Notes under the pieces: model-generated | Databases searched by the model: none | What the model saw: only the letters and a program-made list of their open reading frames with translations | What the model was told of the DNA's origin: nothing | Program-made: the position numbers and the translations under genes | Shown here: in pieces, positions 35,740 to 55,425 of the stretch | Numbering within the stretch: the stretch's first letter is position 1 | Layout: every line of letters begins with the position of its first letter | DNA from: Kudoa neothunni | Lineage: Eukaryota; Cnidaria | Assembly: GCA_964304625.1 (NCBI GenBank) | Contig: OZ199840.1 | Location: 3,906,001 to 3,970,000 of the forward strand | DNA length: 64,000 nt | Reading direction: 5' to 3'

Positions 35740-38580
35740 TTATACTTCGAAATCATCAAGGTATAGCGGCCTTTTCTTGTTTCTCGTAGGTCTATTGTTT
35801 TGTTTAGTGTTCGGATTGGTATTTGACTCATCGATGGTATATGTTGGCAAGACGTCATTTTCATGGACGGACTGAATTTTATTGGTGTGGTTTTCAACAA
35901 AACAAACAGGGCCTTTTGCCTTTATTACCTTATATGGTCCTTCATATTTTGGGGCAAGTGAAGTGATTTTCCTATTCTTTATGTAGACATGACTTCCTAT
36001 TTTCTGTTTTCCATTGACATTTTTGCGGTTGTAGTAATAAGACTGTTTCGTTTGTGCCTCTTCTATATTCTCTTTTGCTTTGTTTAATGCGCTTCTCATT
36101 GCATTCGAGAGTTTCTCAGCGTAAACATGAGGGTTTGTAACAGCATTGTTTAGATTGTAGGATATTGTACTAGTAGGTGTAACTAATTCTCTACCATACA
36201 TTAAATACGCGGGGCTATAACCCGTAGTTGCTGACGGCGTTATTCTAGTAGCCAGAAGGGCTTTATCTAAACTTTGGTCCCATTCTGCGTTGTTTTCCAG
36301 AATGAGAGCTTTAAGTTTAGTTTTTATGTTACGTACTTGACGCTCTGCCATGCCATTTCCTTCCGGGTGATAGGCCGTCGACCGCGACTTTTGAACACCA
36401 AAAAGTCTACAGACATCACCGAATAATACTGATTCAAACTGAACTCCTTGATCCGAATGTAGATATTTCGGGCAACCGTGGCGCGATATTATCAATTCAA
36501 AGAAAGCATCCGCGGTTTCTTTAGCTGTGATTGTTGATAAGGCTTTTGCTTCCACCCATTTAGTAAATTGATCTATAAATAGAATTACAAACCTATTACC
36601 GTTTGATGTAGTTTCCATTGGTCCCATAAAATCTACGTGCCATCTTACACAAGGACCTAGCACGGGGATCGGCATTAGTGGTGCTTTTACTTTATGAGTA
36701 TTTCCTTTCACTTTCAGGCATATATCACACTTTTTTATCATAGATGTAACATCGTCTTCTAGCGTTGGCCAATAAAAATTTCTCCGTAATACTTGTACTG
36801 TCTTCGTTATTCCTGAGTGTGCACATTCCTCATGTACTTTTTTAACGATCATTCTTCTCATTCGCCATGGAACAACAGGTAATTTACCAAAACGTGAGGC
36901 GTGACAAAGTAATCCATCCACCATTTCCAATTTGTCTCTTCTATCATACAATTTCTTCAGTTCGGAGTTTCCAGATAATTTTGTCGATTCCGTCGGATTC
37001 CTCTTGGCATTTTTAGCGACTTGTATGCATTTATCCTCGTTTTGTGCTGTCCTTAATTGATCGTAGGTAGCATATGTTCCCATACTGAGCACGCTTCTGG
37101 ACAGGGCATCCGCAATGTTGTTTTGACATCCAGGTTTATACATAATTTCATAACAATAGTCTTCCATTTCCATCAACCAACGAGCGCGTCTCCCTCTTGG
37201 ATCTTTCATGCTCCTCAAATAGACCAGGGGATTGTGATCTGTCAATATGAAGAATTTTTTCCCAATCAAGTAATGTCGAAATTTTCGTACAGCGTTTACG
37301 ATCGCCAATGCCTCTCTGTCTGTCACACTATAGTTCTTTTGGCTGCAATTTAACTTTTTACTTGTATAGGCAATGACATCTTTTCTCTCCGGGCTCTGAT
37401 AAAGCACTGCTCCAACAGCTGTATTTGATGCATCACATTCAAGATAGAATGGAATGTCCGGATTCGGATATGCTAAAGTAGGTGACTCCTTTACAGCCTC
37501 CTTCAATATGCGGAACATTTTCCTTTCGTCGTCATCCCATTTGAATAGTACCTTCGATGACATCATATCCGTAAAATGTGATGAGAGCTTAGCCAATCCT
37601 TTAATGTGTCTATGCATAAAGTTTAAAGCGCCAAGAAAAGCTTGCAAGTCATCTTTGGATTTTGGTTCTTTCCAGTCCAATATACTTTTTACTCTATCAG
37701 GGTCATTCCGAATACCATCCTTGGAGATAATGAATCCCAAATAAGCCAGCTCGTTTTTGCAGAATTTGGATTTTTCGTTGTTAATTTTCAAATTTGCCGT
37801 GTCCAGCCTCTCCAATACTATATCAACGTGGTCCATATGTTCAGATTTTGACTTTGAGAATATCACAATATCGTCAAGGTATGCTATAGCAAAGGGCAAA
37901 TCGCTAAGTAGTCTGTCCATTATTCTTTGGAATGTGGCTGGACCATTACACAATCCGAAGGGCATTTTGAGAAATTCGTAAAGTCCACGACCATGACTAA
38001 ATGCAGTTTTCTCAACATCCTCCGGTGCCATCGGTATTTGCCAATAGCCGGATTGCAAGTCCAGAGTTGAGAAAAAATTTGCACCCCCAAGTGAATCCAA
38101 TACTTCTTCAAGAATTGGCAGTGGATATTCATCTTTTACGGTCACATCGTTCAATTTCCTGTAATCGACGCACAGACGTAGATCACCGCTCTTCTTCTCC
38201 ACTATCACAACTGGAGATGACCAAGCACTTTTTGATCGTTGTATCACTCCCAACGATAGCATCCTGTCTATTTCTTTGTCTACCGCATTCCTGTAGTGTA
38301 TGGGAACTCTATAGGGTCTAGATGAAATTGGTTCGTGACCGTCGGTTACAATCCTATGGATAGCGTATTCTCCGACTGAGCAATCACCAGCTCTTTCCAC
38401 AGACCGAACCATATTAACACCTTTGATATCTCGGGATTTTACCAGTGACTGTAATGGATATTTTATTGTATTGACCGACTGGCTCCTTGGCGGGATATTG
38501 TTCCAATGACCATCAGATAATTTCGTATCAATAATGATATTACAAATGTTCGAACAAAAAATCTCTCCCAATAATAGCAT
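35740..38580 (-). CDS. pol: Ty3/gypsy Pol: reverse transcriptase, RNase H, integrase
   Basis: A 946-codon uninterrupted frame. The reverse transcriptase core includes LCVDYRKLN and FAIAYLDDIVIFS (catalytic DD). An RNase H segment includes YTSKKLNCSQKNYS and ILTDHNPLVYL. The integrase has an HHCC-type region (HEECAHSG, CDICLKVKG) and catalytic text WHVDFMGP, LHSDQGVQFES and YHPEGNGMAERQ with the D,D,E residues. The C-terminal segment has KIGSHVYIKN and ends DDFEV-stop. No chromodomain is evident. The frame overlaps the protease frame by about 40 bp, in a different frame, so Pol is probably made by frameshifting. The first methionine codon at 38580 need not be the true start. Confidence 0.93.
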   Translation of the reverse strand: MLLLGEIFCSNICNIIIDTKLSDGHWNNIPPRSQSVNTIKYPLQSLVKSRDIKGVNMVRSVERAGDCSVGEYAIHRIVTDGHEPISSRPYRVPIHYRNAVDKEIDRMLSLGVIQRSKSAWSSPVVIVEKKSGDLRLCVDYRKLNDVTVKDEYPLPILEEVLDSLGGANFFSTLDLQSGYWQIPMAPEDVEKTAFSHGRGLYEFLKMPFGLCNGPATFQRIMDRLLSDLPFAIAYLDDIVIFSKSKSEHMDHVDIVLERLDTANLKINNEKSKFCKNELAYLGFIISKDGIRNDPDRVKSILDWKEPKSKDDLQAFLGALNFMHRHIKGLAKLSSHFTDMMSSKVLFKWDDDERKMFRILKEAVKESPTLAYPNPDIPFYLECDASNTAVGAVLYQSPERKDVIAYTSKKLNCSQKNYSVTDREALAIVNAVRKFRHYLIGKKFFILTDHNPLVYLRSMKDPRGRRARWLMEMEDYCYEIMYKPGCQNNIADALSRSVLSMGTYATYDQLRTAQNEDKCIQVAKNAKRNPTESTKLSGNSELKKLYDRRDKLEMVDGLLCHASRFGKLPVVPWRMRRMIVKKVHEECAHSGITKTVQVLRRNFYWPTLEDDVTSMIKKCDICLKVKGNTHKVKAPLMPIPVLGPCVRWHVDFMGPMETTSNGNRFVILFIDQFTKWVEAKALSTITAKETADAFFELIISRHGCPKYLHSDQGVQFESVLFGDVCRLFGVQKSRSTAYHPEGNGMAERQVRNIKTKLKALILENNAEWDQSLDKALLATRITPSATTGYSPAYLMYGRELVTPTSTISYNLNNAVTNPHVYAEKLSNAMRSALNKAKENIEEAQTKQSYYYNRKNVNGKQKIGSHVYIKNRKITSLAPKYEGPYKVIKAKGPVCFVENHTNKIQSVHENDVLPTYTIDESNTNPNTKQNNRPTRNKKRPLYLDDFEV

Positions 38581-38869
38581 CGTATATCAGATTGTTAACA
38601 ATAAATGCTTTGCAATCTACCCAAACTCTACCAATATGCACTTGAATTGTGATAAAATGCGATATTTCAATCTTGTCGCCACGCGCAGAGAAAAGACACA
38701 TATAAGGACACTCCACTACATTCATACTATTATTGATAAGTTTTCCATTAATGAGGGTATGCGACGATCCTGTATCCACCAAGCCACTAAATGAATTTTC
38801 GGATCCTGGGCAAGCACAAGACACAATTAATCCCTGGGGCGTGCCTTCGTTTCGAATATTAGTAGTCAT
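38540..38869 (-). CDS. pro: Ty3/gypsy aspartic protease
   Basis: A 109-codon frame with the retropepsin active-site motif LVDTGSSHTLI and a later IIGRDFL flap/C-terminal signature. It is offset by one base from gag (equivalent to a -1 shift) and its frame is open back into the end of gag. The ATG at 38867-38869 is 11 nt past the gag stop, so either frameshifting or reinitiation could supply it. Pol lies in a further frame. Confidence 0.88.
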   Translation of the reverse strand: MTTNIRNEGTPQGLIVSCACPGSENSFSGLVDTGSSHTLINGKLINNSMNVVECPYMCLFSARGDKIEISHFITIQVHIGRVWVDCKAFIVNNLIYDAIIGRDFLFEHL

Positions 38870-38880
38870 GGCAATACTCT

Positions 38881-39621
38881 CTAATTTCGGTGAATTCGGG
38901 AGCGAGGCTCGAGAGTAGGCCTGCCCCCTTTTTCGTTTCCCGACCGACTATAGCATTTTTTTGCCATGTGCCCAACCTTTTGGCATATGTTACAGCGTAT
39001 GAGGCCCTTACATTCGTGGCCAAAATGGTATCTACTACCACATTTATAACATTCCTGTTTGTTGGGTGGTCGAGTAGGATAAATTGGTTGTTTCACAGCA
39101 TTTATGTATGGGGTCGTATCGGTTGCGTCTGTCGGATTTGCGTCAAGATACGCTTGGGCTTTCTCCACGAGTACCGCCATGTTTCCGGTGGATTCACTGT
39201 TCAATATGGGTTGGTACATTTTTGGCACTGTCTCAACAATTTTTGGTTTCAGGAAGAATATTATATCTTCCGCCGTCGCATTCGGTCTAGCCGCTTTTAG
39301 GCGAAGCAAAATTCGATTGGCAAATTCTTGGATTCTCTCTCCTGACTTTATTTTGTCGTTCAAGAAAATCGTCCACTGGTTTTGTATACTTGTGACACTT
39401 GCATAATATCCCTTTATCCTCCTCGTCAACGCTTCTACGGGACCCAATTCGAGTTTCTCTTGATCGGACGGCTTTAACATTGGACGTTGGTGGATAGGTA
39501 TTGCTAGTAGCAGGAACGCGTAATGTTGTTCCGTCGTGTGGTTTTTTATGAGGGATCTTGCCTCCAATTCCTCAAGTTGCACGTCGATCGGCATATCAAA
39601 ATTAATTTCCTTGATTTTCAT
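38881..39621 (-). CDS. gag: Ty3/gypsy Gag with two CCHC zinc knuckles
   Basis: The first ATG of the frame is at 39621; the open frame reaches back to 39645 only through TTG. The capsid-like part is followed by two CCHC knuckles, CYKCGSRYHFGHEC and CNICQKVGHMAKKC, and a basic tail ending RIHRN at TAG 38881-38883. About 246 aa. The knuckles bind the element RNA during particle assembly. Confidence 0.9.
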   Translation of the reverse strand: MKIKEINFDMPIDVQLEELEARSLIKNHTTEQHYAFLLLAIPIHQRPMLKPSDQEKLELGPVEALTRRIKGYYASVTSIQNQWTIFLNDKIKSGERIQEFANRILLRLKAARPNATAEDIIFFLKPKIVETVPKMYQPILNSESTGNMAVLVEKAQAYLDANPTDATDTTPYINAVKQPIYPTRPPNKQECYKCGSRYHFGHECKGLIRCNICQKVGHMAKKCYSRSGNEKGGRPTLEPRSRIHRN

Positions 39622-39646
39622 TTTCACTTGGACCTCTGACACCAAA

Positions 39647-39763
39647 TGTAACGCGGCAGCGACAAGCTATAGAAAACACGGTTCAACAAAACTAACCACG
39701 CCACCGACGACGAACCTCGACCATAACATAAAGGTGATGATTAATTATATTAGGTTCACTACA
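39647..39763 (-). repeat. 5' LTR (117 bp) and adjacent primer-binding region
   Basis: Identical to the other LTR. On the minus strand the sequence just inside it (39646 downwards) starts TTTGGTGTCAGAGGTCC, the expected place for a tRNA primer-binding site; the matching tRNA was not identified. At 117 bp the LTR is unusually short. Confidence 0.88.
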
Positions 39764-39768
39764 TAGAT

Positions 39769-41893
39769 GTTTTAAAATGTTTTATATTTATACTTTGTAT
39801 CTAAAATGATACGTTCCAACCATTAAAATAAGCTTTGTACGTCTTACTGTAAATTATTTTCTCTATTATTTTTGTTATATATCGACTATAAACTTGGTAA
39901 CGATAAAAGATAATTGAATAATACCTTTATTAGTTTTTATATTTTTTTGGTAAATTTTTTTGGATTATAAAAAAAGTTATGATCATTTTATCATCAAGTA
40001 ATATTTCATGAATCAGTTATTAAGAGGACTAATTAAACGAAATAAAAAAGTGCAACACATACATAATTTTAGTAATATATAGTTACATAATTGCAATTTA
40101 TTTGGATGATTTTTTCATAAATGTTGTTCATAAAATTTTTTATCCTCATAAATGTTTTCGCAGGGAGCTATTATATTTTCTACTTCATAATGTATGTAAT
40201 CAATATACATGTACCTCTGTGTCTAATTTGAGGGCTTATTGCATTTTTCAAAACTAAATTTTCCTAATCCCATACGAAGGAGGACAATTTGCGCTAGTAT
40301 ACAACATATGTAGATATACACCGTTTAAAGTTTAAACTAATCCCAAGTATTTATAGGATTTTGTCAGTCTCGAAAATACTCGATTATCGCATTTTTAAAT
40401 CCTAGTCTTCAACACCAATAATGTCTAATCTCAATCTCCCTGACGAACCGAACTATAATTGCGAGTACATCAAACACAATAGCAACTGCAAACTTTAATC
40501 ACCGCCTCCGTAACAAAATGAGGATGTAACGCGCAGAATCAGATAAATATGACATCCTTCCGCTCTAATAGTTTCGCGAATGAAATGTAAAAAAGGTGAA
40601 TGTAAAATAAACTCATCTAATTCTACAAGTCGACAAATTAACTATAGGTTTTATTTTTTGAGTTCAGGATTCTAGAGTTTATCTGAAAACATGAAATTCC
40701 TATTTTAAGAAAGTGCAAATAAAAATCCGATTAAAAAGAAATTAATCTAATAATTAAATTTTATCATCATTTCATTTCTAAAACAAAATACGGTCGGTAA
40801 TTGATTTTGCACACTTTTTCCCGGACACCCTGTTGATTAATGTAGCATTATTCGCAGAAAAATTAGAAATTTAGCGATGAGCGACGATAAAAATACAACA
40901 ACATTAGAAGGAAAATCCAAAATAATAAAATACTTCGAAAAGCTTCCATAAATAAATGTTAAGATAGTTACTGTGAGACATTTCAACATATCAAATGTAG
41001 CAATCCTAAATGGCCTCCTCGAAAAAGGAATTAAAATTTATCTCTAATTTAAGAAAGTTTAGGTCGTTTCCGCTAATTGTTAGAATTGGAAATTGATTTT
41101 TTCAAAAATTGAAACTAGGTATCACTTGACTTTTTTGTCTGTTGTAGAATTTATAATCGTTTATATTATTTCAATAAAAAAACATCAATTTTTCTTCTAA
41201 ATTCAAAAAAAGGGATATATAATTATTATGCGCACGCTCAAAGAGTGTGTGGAATCGGTTACCTACTGTAATACAGATACAACTCTTTGTCGCGCACGTG
41301 TTACCTCGACCAACTGACAAGTGAGTCACGTTAAACCTTTGGTGTGCGGATAATCCCGATTTCGACAAATAGAAAGAGAGTGATTAACCTTGTAGGATTA
41401 TTGAATGAATTTTTGATTTACTTTGTTTATTTATTGTTATCACCTAACATCGAATTATTTTAATAAACTCCAAACCTAATCTTTCGTCAATTCTAAATGC
41501 TGTGTTGCTTAACAAAAATTGTTATGTTCAGTCTCATCATAAAGTTTTATGAAAACCTTTCATTCACTACATAATTCTATTCATCAATAGGTTGTTTGGT
41601 AAAGGAAATAGTTTAATAGTTTATAGTCTAACCAACTGTCGTTACCTATCAAGGATTTTCGGTGTGACTGTATCCAATTGATTCATGTAAGTTAATACCA
41701 TAATTGACTACGTTATGTAACTTGCAGACGCGAAATCGGAATACAAAAAATAATTAAAGATGAATTAAATTTTTATCGATCAGTTTTTTAAGTGTCGATC
41801 TGGAATAGACCCTACAGAATTTTACAAGAGGTTCCAAAGCTTACACGAGAAGATACGGCAATAAATCTTTTAATCGTGCGTATTTGTACATCA
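39769..41893. other. Spacer upstream of aldolase
   Basis: No supported gene. Holds a solitary mariner-like end (TACGGTCGGTAATTGATTTT) near 40790. The aldolase promoter and any 5' UTR exon should lie in the last few hundred bases. Confidence 0.5.
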
Positions 41894-43082
41894 ATGTCTG
41901 AGGTTAGTGCTGAGAACAAAAAAATATTGGCTGCTACAGCTAAAGCTATTGTCGCCGATGGAAAGGGAATATTGGCTGCAGACGAAAGTGTGCCAACTGT
42001 TGGTAAACGTTTTGCTGGCATAGGGCTTGAGAACAATGAGGAAAACCGTCGTAAATTCCGTGAAATGTTGTTCTTGTGTCCGAACGTCGAGAAATATTTT
42101 GGTGGTATAATTTTTTTCGAGGAGTCCCTATACCAGAAAACCGATTCTGGAATCACTTTCACCGAGGCTGTGAAAAAGAGAGGAATTTGTGTTGGTATCA
42201 AAGTGGATAAGGGTATGATCCAATTGCCAGGCGGTAAAGCTGGGGAAAAATTCACTCGTGGTATGGATGATTTGGATCAAAGAATGGCCAAATTCCGTGC
42301 TGACGGTTGTGATTTCGCTAAATGGAGATGTGTGATCCAGATCGATGTTCAAAGCGGTACTCCTACCGAATTGGCTGTAATGGATGTTGCATTTACTTTG
42401 GCTAGATATGCTCGTATCTGTCAAGTTCGTTTCTGCTTCTTTCACCACGTTCACTTATTAAATTTCTGCATTTAGGACAATTGTATTGTACCTATTGTTG
42501 AGCCTGAAGTATTGATTGATGGCACTCATGATCTCGAGACTGCAACCAAAGTCACTGAGCACGTTCTTAATGTAGTGTACTCTCAACTCCATTTGCACAA
42601 TGTGTTCCTTGAGGGAACTTTGTTGAAACCCAACATGGTCACTCCTGGACAGCAATGCCCCAAAAGAGCTACTCCAGAGGAGATTGCTGTTGCAACTGTG
42701 TCTGTTCTCAGTAGAACAGTGCCAGCTGCAGTTCCAGGTATCACTTTCCTTTCCGGCGGTCAATCTGAAATGGAAGCTACCAAACATTTGAATGCTATCA
42801 ACAAAGTTGCACGTAAGTTCAGAGTGTATAGAATGTGCCTTTAGTTAATTTTTCGTTTCAGTTCCAAGACCATGGGCGTTAACATTCTCGTTTGCTCGTG
42901 CTCTCCAAAATTCCTGTATCAAGAACTGGGGTGGAAAAACTGAAGGTCTTGCCAAGGCACACGAAACTCTTACTCTTAGAGCTGCTCTCAATTCTCAGGC
43001 TGCCAAAGGATTGTACGATGAATCTCTCGAAACTGACGAGGCTGCCAAACAAAGTCTTTTCGTTAAGGGACACACTTACTAA
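41894..43082 (+). CDS. Class I fructose-bisphosphate aldolase, 3 exons
   Basis: Cleaves fructose-1,6-bisphosphate to dihydroxyacetone phosphate and glyceraldehyde-3-phosphate in glycolysis. Exons 41894-42424, 42476-42812 and 42862-43082 are joined over 51-nt (GTTCGT...TTTAG) and 49-nt (GTAAGT...TTCAG) introns, giving 362 aa, the usual family length. Visible signatures: [10 protein letters not shown] with the catalytic Asp, [30 protein letters not shown], the Schiff-base Lys in [14 protein letters not shown], and FLSGGQSE. The last residue is Tyr (KGHTY), which is catalytically important in this class. ATG 41894 was chosen because the family N-terminus begins there ([12 protein letters not shown]); an in-frame ATG further upstream would add an unrelated extension. 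It shows no lesion and looks functional. Confidence 0.95.
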
Positions 43083-43199
43083 ACCTGTTTGTGTTGTTCT
43101 CAGCCGACCGACTTATCGAATTTATTGGCAACCAAAACAAAAAATAGTTTCAACTTAATTTTATGATTAGAGAACTAATCCTATATCAATAGTCACTCT

Positions 43200-43205
43200 A
43201 ATAAA
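43200..43205 (+). other. Poly(A) signal AATAAA of aldolase
   Basis: Canonical hexamer 118 nt past the stop, followed by a GT-rich stretch (GTGTGTTTCTGTG) as expected for a downstream element. Confidence 0.7.
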
Positions 43206-44020
43206 GTGTGTTTCTGTGATTGTCCATTACCCTGCTAATTGAAATATTCTGTCAGTAGCGCATGTTTCTATTTATTGGTGCATCAATCTGATTAACATCT
43301 CCTCAATGTCGATATTTTAATCCCATCTTAGGGGCGCATAGGATGAAATGTTTGAATGGATGATAGAATAACAGCCTTGGCCTGTAATTCTATCGCATCT
43401 TTCAATAGTTGCAACTAATGTAGAGTCTATCTTAAAATATTTCGTGTTTATGTTATCGTTAGCGTTGAAGGAATTGAATTAATTTTACCACTTCGTATAT
43501 TATCCCAGTGAGACTAGGAGGATGATTATGTGCAAAAAGAAAACTTATAGTTTTAGGTTGTTCTTCATATTTTCACACTCGGATATAACTGTCATGTGGA
43601 TGCATTTATAGGGCTGTCTTCAATTAAAATAACCACCAAGAAAAATGTTGTGAGCTTAGTTGCCTAATATAGTAATGGACCGATCGTACATACCATAGTT
43701 ATTTTTCGTACCAAAAGGTTCGCAAAAATTTTAAGTGATTTTAAAAAATAATGCTATAATTACTCGCATTAAATAATTTACATGTAGGTATCGTAGTTTT
43801 TAACGTTTATTTTGGTAGATTCAATAGAGCGCGTGCGAACGAATTTAAACATTTTAAATTAAAAAAAATTTGGAACAATCTCCTCACGAAACACCTTTTT
43901 ATCAAGTAGTGATAGCAGAAGAACTTTGATAACAATAATAGGAACAAAAATTTTCAAAATTTTGCCATTTTTTCTATCATTAAAAAAATAACCGGAAGAG
44001 AAATGTCTTGAAACGCTATT

Positions 44021-44389
44021 TTAACGATGTTTCAGTGAATTCGTTTTCTTGTAAATTCTATTTTGTTGTAGAGATAATTTCACGTTGCAATATTTACAGG
44101 GTAATTCAATTTCCACTTTCTCTATGTCGGTCCATTCAACAGAAAATATCAATTCCTCTCTAGTTACTAACCCTTTTAAGTTGTTCGGAAGATTTCGAAT
44201 TTTCCTGGAAAACAAAAGTTGAAACTTTTTTAAAAATTCGACGACTGAAATCGCTTTTAATCGAAAACTACGATCCCTATTTATAAGCATAATTACTGGG
44301 AAGAAACAAAAAATGAAAATCACGCGAGAGTCTGTCTTACGTACCTTTTTGTTATGTGCATAATTTAAGTCCATCTTTATTTTTGACAT
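44021..44389 (-). CDS. Hypothetical small protein, weakly chromoshadow-like
   Basis: ATG at 44387-44389 opens a 122-codon frame (MSKIKMDLNYAHNKK...). Its C-terminal half, KGLVTREELIFSVEW then a Glu/Lys-rich stretch and CNVKLSLQQ, has the spacing of an HP1 chromoshadow domain, but the match is by eye and weak. A strong donor AAG^GTACGT at about 44344 and an AAAAAG acceptor would remove 120 nt in frame. No chromodomain was found upstream. It could be a retro-copy fragment or chance. Confidence 0.3.
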   Translation of the reverse strand: MSKIKMDLNYAHNKKVRKTDSRVIFIFCFFPVIMLINRDRSFRLKAISVVEFLKKFQLLFSRKIRNLPNNLKGLVTREELIFSVEWTDIEKVEIELPCKYCNVKLSLQQNRIYKKTNSLKHR

Positions 44390-45791
44390 TTGACTAAAAA
44401 AATAATTATTATTTACAGAATTTAATAATTATTGCAAAAAATCTCATATTTATTGGAAAACACTATACAATGGGTGATGGGTAATCCGCAGTACGGCTAA
44501 TACGTACTTTTGTTTTCTCATATAGAATTTACTACTTGTTGAACACATTATCTAAGTTGGCATTTATAAACCTAATCTAGTTGAGGTTTTATACCCGAAA
44601 AATAATTTTTAGACAAAAATTTAATAAAATATTTTAATTTAAAGGCATTGTTGGACAATAGTACCTTTTCCCTGAAATTAACCTTAAAATCGCGCACAAG
44701 TACTATTTGATACGTATGTATGGTTGGCAAGACCTTTGTGATTTGATTGTAATAAATGAAAAATAATATTTATTAAATATTTGAGCTAAATATCAGAAAA
44801 ATAAAAGCCACGCCATTAAAACTGTTGTTTTTGTATTCGTATTAAGTTTAAATAATATCCTACCCAAGAAATTACAAATTAAGGGATAAGGTGAAAACGG
44901 AGCTGTAAACATTAAAAAGTAGTACAAACGATGAATTCGATAAAAAAATATACGAATGGATCACTAGAATAGGATTAAATTATATAATGTTCCAAAAATC
45001 GTTGATGAATGTACATATAAAAATTACTCCGAAAAATTATGAACTCAAGGTGGATTTGAATTTTAACTAAGACAAAATTATGATTCCATTTTGGTGTAAT
45101 TTTCTATATAAAAAATATTAAGAAGGGGAGAAAGAGATTCTTCGGTTGAACATGACGATTTTCAATTACCTAAAGCATTATTTAAGTGACACTTTTGGGA
45201 TTTGTGGATATCGGAATAAAAACAATGAAAAAATGAAAAAAATTTCCCCAGTTTACCTGGACACATCAGCTTATCATATCTAGAACCTGTTGATAAAGAA
45301 ATAGCTAAATCACAAAAACTATTAAACTCTCTCAAGTATATGAGACTATTTAACAAAATATAATTGTATTTATGTCTAAAAGTACGCTTGAAAGTTAGAA
45401 GAAGAGTTATTCAACATGTAAATGGAGTGTAAGAAACAAATAAAAATAACAGATATTCTCTAAAGGAAATTATTACAATAATAATCCAAAAATAATTAAA
45501 TTTTGGCTAATTCGCACTTGTTCTCAGGTCCCGAAAGGATTACGTATTACTCGTCACCCATTGTATCTTAATATACTCATTATGCCGTGATATGATTTTG
45601 TTGACAATCCTTGATCCATTTGGAACCATCATTTTAATTGTAAATCAATATTACTTAATGTATTGAAATATTCTTAACGTACTATTCGTATACCGAAAAA
45701 CTTAAAATGATGGGATTAAAAAATTCTTAATAATAAATTAAGAACGTGGCTATTGACACGGATCATAATATCCAGGTGGGTATAGTTTTGA

Positions 45792-45853
45792 CTGTATTTA
45801 ATTATTATTGGCCACTGCTACCGATTTTAAAGGCCGATAATTATTAAATACAG
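45792..45853. repeat. Imperfect inverted repeat (22-bp arms)
   Basis: CTGTATTTAATTATTATTGG at 45792 and its near-perfect inverse ending ATAATTATTAAATACAG at 45853 pair at about 20 of 22 positions around an 18-nt loop. Possibly a mini-MITE. Confidence 0.7.
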
Positions 45854-47212
45854 TAGATTCTAAAAAATAAACTTTATAGATCAACTATAAATAGTAGTTG
45901 CAGGGATTAAAAACTTCCGTGTCAGCAGCCAGTGCCATACATTAATCAAGCGAAACCACGTTTTGAGTTATTATATCGATAAAATAACACCATTTAGGAA
46001 GATTTTCAATCCATAATAATAAATGAATGAGGTTAAATTGACTGATTAGAGGCCTCTATTAACGATGGATTAATTGTGAAAGAATTAATGGTGGAGATAA
46101 TATAATAATTTTTATATTAATTTGACTCTTTAATAGAGCTAAAACAAAAAGTAACTCTTGAATAAAATCATGACAACATTATTTTTTGAATAAACACGCA
46201 AAATCTAAAAAAATTTTGATGTAAAAAATTCACTAAACTTCATAATAAAATAAATAATTATTAATAGCACTAAAATTTTTTCCAATAAATAATTTTAACA
46301 AAATTTGCACTTCTTATATGTTGATGGCACAATATAAGTCCCACCCAAACAATCATATTCGTGTCTCTGGATGTTCTAAAATTTCAATAACCTATCCGAT
46401 TGATAACCACCTTGTTAGATCAAACAAATACGCATGATGATTATCACTGCAAGCTGAGTCAACTAAGCGTCGTCAAATACCTGGCAGGTATAGCTGTATA
46501 TCGCCATTCATAGCTACAATAGATGGCTAATGGCAACATTAAAAAACTAATCTTCTCAATACTAAAATTAACCATTGTTATAGAAATGATTGGAAGTTTT
46601 ATTTTTTGAAATGTACACCATAGCGACTAGCAGTGTTTGTTAGTGTTTTAATTGAATGACGCCAAACTTGAAAAGATGTGTAGGAAACGGTAGAAGATTT
46701 ATATGAGTGTGCGATAAAAGCTGAATCAATAAGGCAAATGTACCCCGCCAACTTTAAACTTAACTCAATTTTTGAAGTTTTAACCAACCACACGTGTATA
46801 GGTGACGATAGTTATATCAATGGGCTGGTTGGGAATGCTCGGGACTGCACTTGTAGCCTACACAAATAAAAGCTTAAGAGGGATTTGCGTACGCAAAACA
46901 GAATTAATATAAAGGATTTGGTTTGTGCACAAAAACAATCCCAGTTGTATATATATAAAAAGTAATTGAATTTAGTTGGTTTTTTATGGGTGGGGTAATA
47001 GCAGACGTATGACATTTGAAAGCATTGCTAACAGTGGTATTTTGTTGGCGTGATATAAGTCCCTTAGTTGGGTGGGTAGTAGATTAGTCGATTGGAGACA
47101 TTGTACATTTGGTTGGTTTGGTTTAAGTGTTTATCTGGTTGGATCAACATAAAATTAGTGTGTTCATTGTGCGGGGGTTTGATTTTGACATAGAATTTTG
47201 TGAAAAGAACAC

Positions 47213-55302
<8,090 letters not shown>

Positions 55303-55419
55303 TCGATGTAATATTGTGACTAGCTTTGTTTACAATTGTAGCTTGAGTTATTTTCGTAACAATTTTAGTTTATGAACTTTATAATTAGTGTTTTACTACG
55401 ATTTCTGCTATTATTCATC

Positions 55420-55425
55420 AATAAA
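55420..55425 (+). other. Poly(A) signal AATAAA of S6K
   Basis: Canonical hexamer 118 nt past the stop at 55302. Confidence 0.6.

Larger units (their letters stand above)
35593..39768 (-). mobile_element. Complete Ty3/gypsy LTR retrotransposon with target-site duplication
   Basis: The element 35598-39763 (4,166 bp, minus strand) is flanked by the 5-bp duplication TAGAT at 35593-35597 and 39764-39768. LTRs are identical over 117 bp. Gene order gag, pro, pol (RT, RNase H, integrase) is the Ty3/gypsy order. Identical LTRs, intact long frames and an intact duplication point to a recent insertion. All antisense open frames inside it were treated as shadows. Confidence 0.93.
43206..47212. other. 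Spacer between aldolase and S6 kinase
   Basis: Mostly AT-rich with no confirmed gene. Holds one open frame of uncertain status (44021-44389, minus) and a long hairpin (45792-45853). The S6K promoter is expected in the last few hundred bases. Confidence 0.5.

Noticed and set aside
36000-39500. Many plus-strand open frames of 60-136 codons
   Set aside because: They are antisense to gag, pro and pol of the Ty3/gypsy element and show no family features.
41812-42787. Minus-strand open frames of 108-147 codons
   Set aside because: Antisense shadows of the aldolase exons.
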